Source: an uncultured Eubacteriales bacterium | Lineage (GTDB): Bacteria; Bacillota; Clostridia; Oscillospirales; Acutalibacteraceae | Length of the DNA: 64,000 nt | Assembly (NCBI GenBank): GCA_934463035.1 | Contig: CAKSIG010000003.1 | Coordinates: 232,691-296,690 of the forward strand | Direction: 5' to 3' | Shown here: piece by piece, positions 60,601 through 64,000 of the stretch | Numbering within the stretch: the stretch's first letter is position 1 | Layout: each line of letters opens with the position of its first letter | Notes under the pieces: model-generated | The model's input: only the letters and a program-made list of their open reading frames with translations | The model's database searches: none | Told to the model about the DNA's origin: nothing | Position numbers and translations under genes: made by a program

Positions 60601-61674
60601 GATAAGGAAATTCCCAAAACTATGCCTGCGGAAAATATCACAATCACCGCACAGTGGAAAGACAGCGAAAAACCGACGGGCGAAATTAAAATCAGCGAGA
60701 AAAGTTGGAAAGCGTTCCTCAACAATATCACCTTCGGCCTGTTCTTTAAAGACACGCAAACGGTGACGATTACCGCAGCCGACAACAGCGGCGAGGCGGT
60801 AACGGTTGAATATCTGCTGTCGGCGAAAGAGTTGACCGAAACGGAACTTGCAAGTGCTGCATTTACAGCATACACCGCACCGTTCGGTATCGACCCCGAT
60901 AACGAATATATTATCTATGTCAGACTGACCGATAAGGCGGATAATGTATCTTACATTTGCTCGGACGGCATCGTGCTTGACTCTAAAAATCCTGTAATCA
61001 AAGGCATAGAGAACGGCAAGACCTACTGCGAAGCGCAGACTGTCACCGTTGACGAGAAGTATGTGGATACCGTTACCGTAAACGGCACGGCGGTAACGCT
61101 TGACGAAAACAGCAGCTTTGTTCTCTCTCCGGCGGACGGCGAACAGAAAATTGTTGTTACCGATAAGGCGGGCAATACTGCCGAAATGACTGTAACGGTC
61201 AATGACGGACACACCTTCGGTGAATGGGCATCGAACGGCGACGGTACGCACACCCATAAATGCACGATCGACGGCTGTGACGGTTTTGAAACCAAAGACT
61301 GCTCCGGCGGCAAGGCCACCTGCACCGAAAAAGCGGTTTGCGAAGTCTGCGGAAAGGCTTATGGCGAACTCGATGCTAACAACCACGCCGACCTCAAGCA
61401 TATCGACGCAAAGGCGGCGACCAAGGATGCCGAGGGCAATATCGAGTATTGGTACTGCGAGGAATGCGGAAAGTATTACAGCGACGTCGATGCTACCAAG
61501 GAAATTACCAAGGCAGCTACCATAACGGCTAAACTGCCGGACGATCCGAAGTCTCCTCAAACCGGCGATAACAGTAATCTTATGCTGTGGCTCGCACTGC
61601 TGTTCATCAGCGGCGGTGTATGCACGGTGCTTACCGTAAAACGCAAATACAGACACGGAGGTAATGTGAAATGA
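57607..61674 (+). CDS. Sorted surface protein with MBG-like and InlB B domains
   Basis: This 1355-residue protein has a signal peptide very like that of the first surface protein (MKKRILSILLTLC...GVFA). Unique N-terminal domains follow (about 30-240), then an MBG-like domain near 240-340 (LTVTARDATISTGDTLP), and a middle part with a lectin-like look (about 340-540). A beta-solenoid-like stretch and an InlB B-repeat near 955-1020 come next, then the Ig-like and Cys-rich C-terminal part shared with the 21311 protein. The sorting signal is SPQTGD with a hydrophobic helix and basic tail. Its stop overlaps the next ATG. The N-terminal half is GC-rich compared with housekeeping neighbours. Confidence 0.88.
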   Translation: MKKRILSILLTLCMVLCIVPTGVFAEDCAEDLVDPVIRIVPYEGRGYPAQNGTRTAADFFEPGKVPEGAKITAITAPASPSILDSISVGGDGTLSYAKDVTITEPVFKSETYTVTITGDDCAPISAPLTVRQYLNAGFQGSVHFNNWHYGDTYTYTCQVTNPGENGVWSALIRDPEIFEIYQETTDITSEPGKSIYTVQIRAIKAGVTCIDFLYFSDTTMASSKEYSEDITGGYVDPRTLTVTARDATISTGDTLPTDLVSCAGLLDSEGRTDDRDTVLENALSYRLLDASGVEVAADTARNTPGTYTVVPAAALKSGWDERYSLNRVNGTLTVEKRVDEQFTLTPGGRYYFDLSAMDIPGTVNSSLPDATLHYVPFTYVGTVDAYVLKPASNGVADSSEQASVTADKDAQYGYTYEHSLFIADYKVTDKISWIDLNNAGFIFGKAYTAGGISYTLRTPTMGSEHTYEDMHYGKQANNEWDQFLAKNPEFMKGSDGFVWGQDTYSSNDSGNYRVTRNKQNILSGTMQFITNITCYRPVLELPTDLAADSLKIVKLRTVEFMPGEDQNWINIIVKNGESFKAPSAEGLPLSDNISADTPMWWVDENLNFYKPGDTVPASVSKLTAFYGGFGLLLDRGDGAVEVTPDNYTDIFGDGTASFVVPKGESLESIAESGGLTATEQREILTTGRLGENIFPNLQLKNADLTSVTLNDRYIGQNSPLFITLDGKNTIGSLNEINRASFLSILGDGALTLNNALTLSQYAQYGGSSVTMAGGLNVYNISVGSGSLTVTCDTQAITFQDQYISDLYMGDGVRLFLGSSAQDAVEAAIPQLSAEMQEVFQRYQADDPTLTREEYSALSKALKEQFDAILPLFSGKTYVRIANAWDVTYQPGTDGTGDAVTDIKFYNDILSLRGKLFTRTGYTQVGWATIDGGEKIYGLDDVYTQNEALTLYPVWNTNKYTITFDTAGGSIVDSITQDYGSTITAPANPTREGYTFTGWDKEIPKTMPAENITITAQWKDSEKPTGEIKISEKSWKAFLNNITFGLFFKDTQTVTITAADNSGEAVTVEYLLSAKELTETELASAAFTAYTAPFGIDPDNEYIIYVRLTDKADNVSYICSDGIVLDSKNPVIKGIENGKTYCEAQTVTVDEKYVDTVTVNGTAVTLDENSSFVLSPADGEQKIVVTDKAGNTAEMTVTVNDGHTFGEWASNGDGTHTHKCTIDGCDGFETKDCSGGKATCTEKAVCEVCGKAYGELDANNHADLKHIDAKAATKDAEGNIEYWYCEECGKYYSDVDATKEITKAATITAKLPDDPKSPQTGDNSNLMLWLALLFISGGVCTVLTVKRKYRHGGNVK

Positions 61675-64000
61675 AGAAACGGATACTCAGTATCCTGCTG
61701 ACGCTGTGTATGGTGTTATGCCTTGCGCCGGCATCGGTATTGGCGGCAGATGAAACATTCAATGTCACAGTGAAAGCCGCTGCCGGAGGAAAGGTCTCGA
61801 CAGACGGCACAAATTGGAGCGACAGTGTTGTCGTTCCGGTTGCTAAAGGAGCGACGCTCGGCGACAGCGTACAATACAAGCCGGACGAGGGATATAAGCT
61901 CGACAGTGTTACTGCGTCTACGGTTATAAAGAAGATTGCGGCGTCAGCCACAAATACGGCTGCCATTGACGATGCAGGAAACCTCTATACGGCGGGAGAC
62001 AATTCGTGCGGGCAGCTCGCAAGAAAGTTGGGTTCTTATGTATATGAGGACAGCGTCCTTGCCAAGGTCAGCACCTCTGCGAAAATAATCGATGTCGCCC
62101 TGGGGGCGGACCATATCGTTGTACTTGATGAAAACGGTGATGTATGGACAGCCGGCTGCAATCAGTACGGCGCCCTCGGAATCGATGAAAATGCGGGGAA
62201 ATATTTGTACGGAACCTATATTGAAACTCTCAGAAAGGTTACCGTCGGCGACGGCAGCGTTAAAATCAAAGCTGTAGCCGCAGGACAGTATCATACGATC
62301 CTTATTGACGAAAATGGCGGTGTCTGGACAGCAGGCTACAACAGCGACGGTCAGCTTGGCAGAAGCGAAAATGTGAACAGCGGGACACCGAATGCCGTAT
62401 TCAAAAAGGTAGAAGGTCTTGATAATGTTAAAATAGTCGCTGCGTCGGGCGGGACCTCTCATACGGTTTTGCTTGATGAGGACGGCAATGTCTGGACGGC
62501 AGGCAATAATGTTTACGGCCAGCTCGGCAGACAGACTGCGGACAACGAGGATTCGAAATTTGAAAAGGTCACCGACGGCATATCGGGCGTAAAAATAACC
62601 GCTGTTGCGGCGGGAAGCTACTACACTGTACTGCTTGATGAAAACGGCAATGTGTGGACGGCCGGCTCAAATGGTTACGGACATCTCGGAAGAGAAACGA
62701 ACGGCGTGTCGAGCAGCGTATTCGGAAAGGCTGACCTTCAGGGTGCAACGGCTGCGAAGTTTATTGCGGCAGGCGGTACTACGATAGTGATCGATACCGA
62801 CGGCAATGTAAGAACCTGCGGTATCAACGGGTTCGGTCAGCTCGGAAGAGACACGGGAAGCGACTCGAGTGATTGGAAGCTTCTTGCGGTAACCGACGGT
62901 ATCGACGGTACCGAAATGATTGCCGCCGCAACGGGAGCAGGAGCTTACCACAGCGTACTGCTTGATAAAAACGGCGTGATCCGCACCTGCGGGGCAAATC
63001 AATGCGATCAGCTTTGCAGAAACGGAGATCTCAAAAAATCCGGAACCTTTGCACCTGTTACCGACGGCATGACTCAAACGATGACGTTTGACGAAATGAA
63101 GAATACGGTCATAACCTCCGACAGGGTGTTTACCGTCACCTCTGCCGTGAGGGAAAAGGTGCAGCTTGAGTATGACCTGGGCGGCGGCAATTGGGTCGAC
63201 GGATTTACGCCCAAAGATTTTTATTACAAGGATGAAGGTCTTTTACTTCCCGATGCCTCAAATTTGAAAAAAGCGGGCTATACCTTTGCAGGGTGGGAAA
63301 CCTCTTCTCTGACCGCAGATCACATAAAGTGTTCTGCGAAGTGGACAGCGAACACCTACACGGTGACCTTTGATTCCACCGGCGGCAGCGAGGTGATAGA
63401 AAAAACTATGACCGCCACCTACGGCGAACAGCTCGGTGCCATGCCCGTTCCGATACGCAAGGGTTACTTTTTCCGTGGCTGGTATGATGCCCCGGTTGAC
63501 GGCAAATGCTACGGCAACAGCGATGGTCAAAGTACAAGTCAGTATGACAAGACGGAAAACTGCACCCTGTATGCACAGTGGACAATAAAACAGTACACAA
63601 TTACTTTTGACACTGCAGGCGGCAGTGAGATTGCACCCATCACGCAGGATTACGATACGGCAATTACTGCTCCTGCCGACCCGACAAGAGAAGGATATAC
63701 CTTTATAGGCTGGGATACGGCAATTCCTGCGACGATGCCTGCGTGGAATATCACTCTCACGGCGCAGTGGCAAATCAATCAGTACACAATTACTTTTGAT
63801 ACTGCAGGCGGCAGTGAGATTGCACCCATTACGCAGGATTACGGAACGGTAATTAACGCTCCTGCCGACCCGATAAGAGAAGGCTATACTTTTGTGGGAT
63901 GGGATAAGACAATTCCTGCGACAATGCCTGCGTGGAATATCACTCTCACGGCGCAGTGGCAAATCAATCAGTACACAATTACTTTTGATACTGCAGGCGG
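61671..64000 (+). CDS. RCC1-like/InlB surface protein, 3' truncated by window
   Basis: The frame is open from the ATG at 61671 to the right edge (776 codons), so the C-terminus is not seen. A signal peptide (MKKRILSILLTLC...VLA) is followed by about seven RCC1-type repeats (residues about 80-470). Their recurring core is DENGNVWTAGxNxYGQLG, expected to form a seven-bladed propeller. Then come InlB B-repeats, the last ones as 189-bp tandem copies. RCC1 propellers in secreted bacterial proteins are thought to bind protein partners, so a second adhesin or display protein is likely. It is the third gene of the TetR2 operon and is coupled by ATGA. Confidence 0.88.
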   Translation, partial: MKKRILSILLTLCMVLCLAPASVLAADETFNVTVKAAAGGKVSTDGTNWSDSVVVPVAKGATLGDSVQYKPDEGYKLDSVTASTVIKKIAASATNTAAIDDAGNLYTAGDNSCGQLARKLGSYVYEDSVLAKVSTSAKIIDVALGADHIVVLDENGDVWTAGCNQYGALGIDENAGKYLYGTYIETLRKVTVGDGSVKIKAVAAGQYHTILIDENGGVWTAGYNSDGQLGRSENVNSGTPNAVFKKVEGLDNVKIVAASGGTSHTVLLDEDGNVWTAGNNVYGQLGRQTADNEDSKFEKVTDGISGVKITAVAAGSYYTVLLDENGNVWTAGSNGYGHLGRETNGVSSSVFGKADLQGATAAKFIAAGGTTIVIDTDGNVRTCGINGFGQLGRDTGSDSSDWKLLAVTDGIDGTEMIAAATGAGAYHSVLLDKNGVIRTCGANQCDQLCRNGDLKKSGTFAPVTDGMTQTMTFDEMKNTVITSDRVFTVTSAVREKVQLEYDLGGGNWVDGFTPKDFYYKDEGLLLPDASNLKKAGYTFAGWETSSLTADHIKCSAKWTANTYTVTFDSTGGSEVIEKTMTATYGEQLGAMPVPIRKGYFFRGWYDAPVDGKCYGNSDGQSTSQYDKTENCTLYAQWTIKQYTITFDTAGGSEIAPITQDYDTAITAPADPTREGYTFIGWDTAIPATMPAWNITLTAQWQINQYTITFDTAGGSEIAPITQDYGTVINAPADPIREGYTFVGWDKTIPATMPAWNITLTAQWQINQYTITFDTAG
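63353..63581 (+). repeat. InlB-region DNA repeat, copy B
   Basis: A near-identical copy of 24904-25132, the same length (229 bp), with scattered mostly silent changes. It shows recent exchange or duplication between the two surface-protein loci. Confidence 0.8.
63591..64000 (+). repeat. 189-bp tandem repeats encoding InlB B units
   Basis: The unit starting CAGTACACAATTAC recurs at 63591, 63780 and 63969, a strict 189-bp (63-codon) period. The two full copies differ at few positions and the third runs off the window. Copy number could vary by slippage or recombination without changing the frame. Confidence 0.88.

Noticed and set aside
63591..64000. Tandem repeats as a CRISPR array
   Set aside because: The 189-bp units are in frame within an open coding sequence and encode InlB B-repeats, with no unique spacers. 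No CRISPR array is seen in the window.

Overview
The window looks like a chromosome segment of a strictly anaerobic, probably gut-dwelling Clostridia bacterium, most likely from the Oscillospirales/Ruminococcaceae neighbourhood. The evidence is gene content only: a trimeric [FeFe] hydrogenase, pyruvate:ferredoxin oxidoreductase, glycyl radical enzymes, a Na+-decarboxylase beta subunit, SigH-like and SpoIVFA/B-like sporulation-type proteins, DUF5685, and sorted surface proteins with InlB B-repeats. No ribosomal RNA is present to fix the taxonomy.

Layout. 1-5962 holds the 3' part of a hydrogenase operon: Fe-S protein, DRTGG-type protein, PHP protein, HATPase, HydC, HydB, HydA, then a strong terminator. 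6056-9397 holds a small membrane protein with an M50 protease, then a B12-binding radical SAM protein with its TIGR03936/DUF2344 partner. 9427-20585 is an accessory metabolic region with two glycyl radical enzymes (GREs), each facing a divergent AraC regulator. GRE1 is followed by an activase. GRE2 heads a five-gene operon with a dehydrogenase and three hydrolases. 20639-30492 carries a TetR gene overlapping a 1762-residue surface protein, then a second surface protein behind a 28-bp perfect palindrome. 30493-30913 is an intergenic stretch full of hairpins. 30914-36584 holds a DUF2156 protein, a GNAT acetyltransferase, a phosphosugar mutase, a SigH-like sigma factor, a tRNA-like sequence, a zinc-ribbon protein and an oadB-oadG-like pair. 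That pair sits behind a structured leader with its own promoter and terminator, which looks like a riboswitch. 36811-48134 is housekeeping: RNase J, L9, DnaB, TilS, Hpt, FtsH and PFOR. 48209-55089 (minus strand) holds a membrane protein, a J-domain protein, a DUF5685 protein, and uvrB-uvrA.

At 55321-55379 only the 3' half of a tRNA-Ser(CGA) remains. This is what the far side of an integrated element leaves behind, so 55380 to the right edge is read as the end of a genomic island. It carries a Fic protein and a second TetR-surface-protein operon, whose last gene (RCC1-like repeats plus InlB repeats) runs off the window.

How the genes work together. PFOR makes reduced ferredoxin, which the HydABC hydrogenase can oxidise together with NADH to release H2. 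The GRE region probably takes up and opens an unidentified substrate: hydrolases free it, a radical C-X cleavage follows, and the short-chain dehydrogenase reduces or oxidises the product. The two TetR/adhesin units are paralogous: their regulators are alike and their signal peptides nearly identical, but their operators differ. This suggests duplicated, separately switched surface displays.

The best candidates for something undescribed are the twin GRE modules, the oadB leader RNA, the TetR-coupled surface-protein operons and the tRNA-Ser-bounded island.
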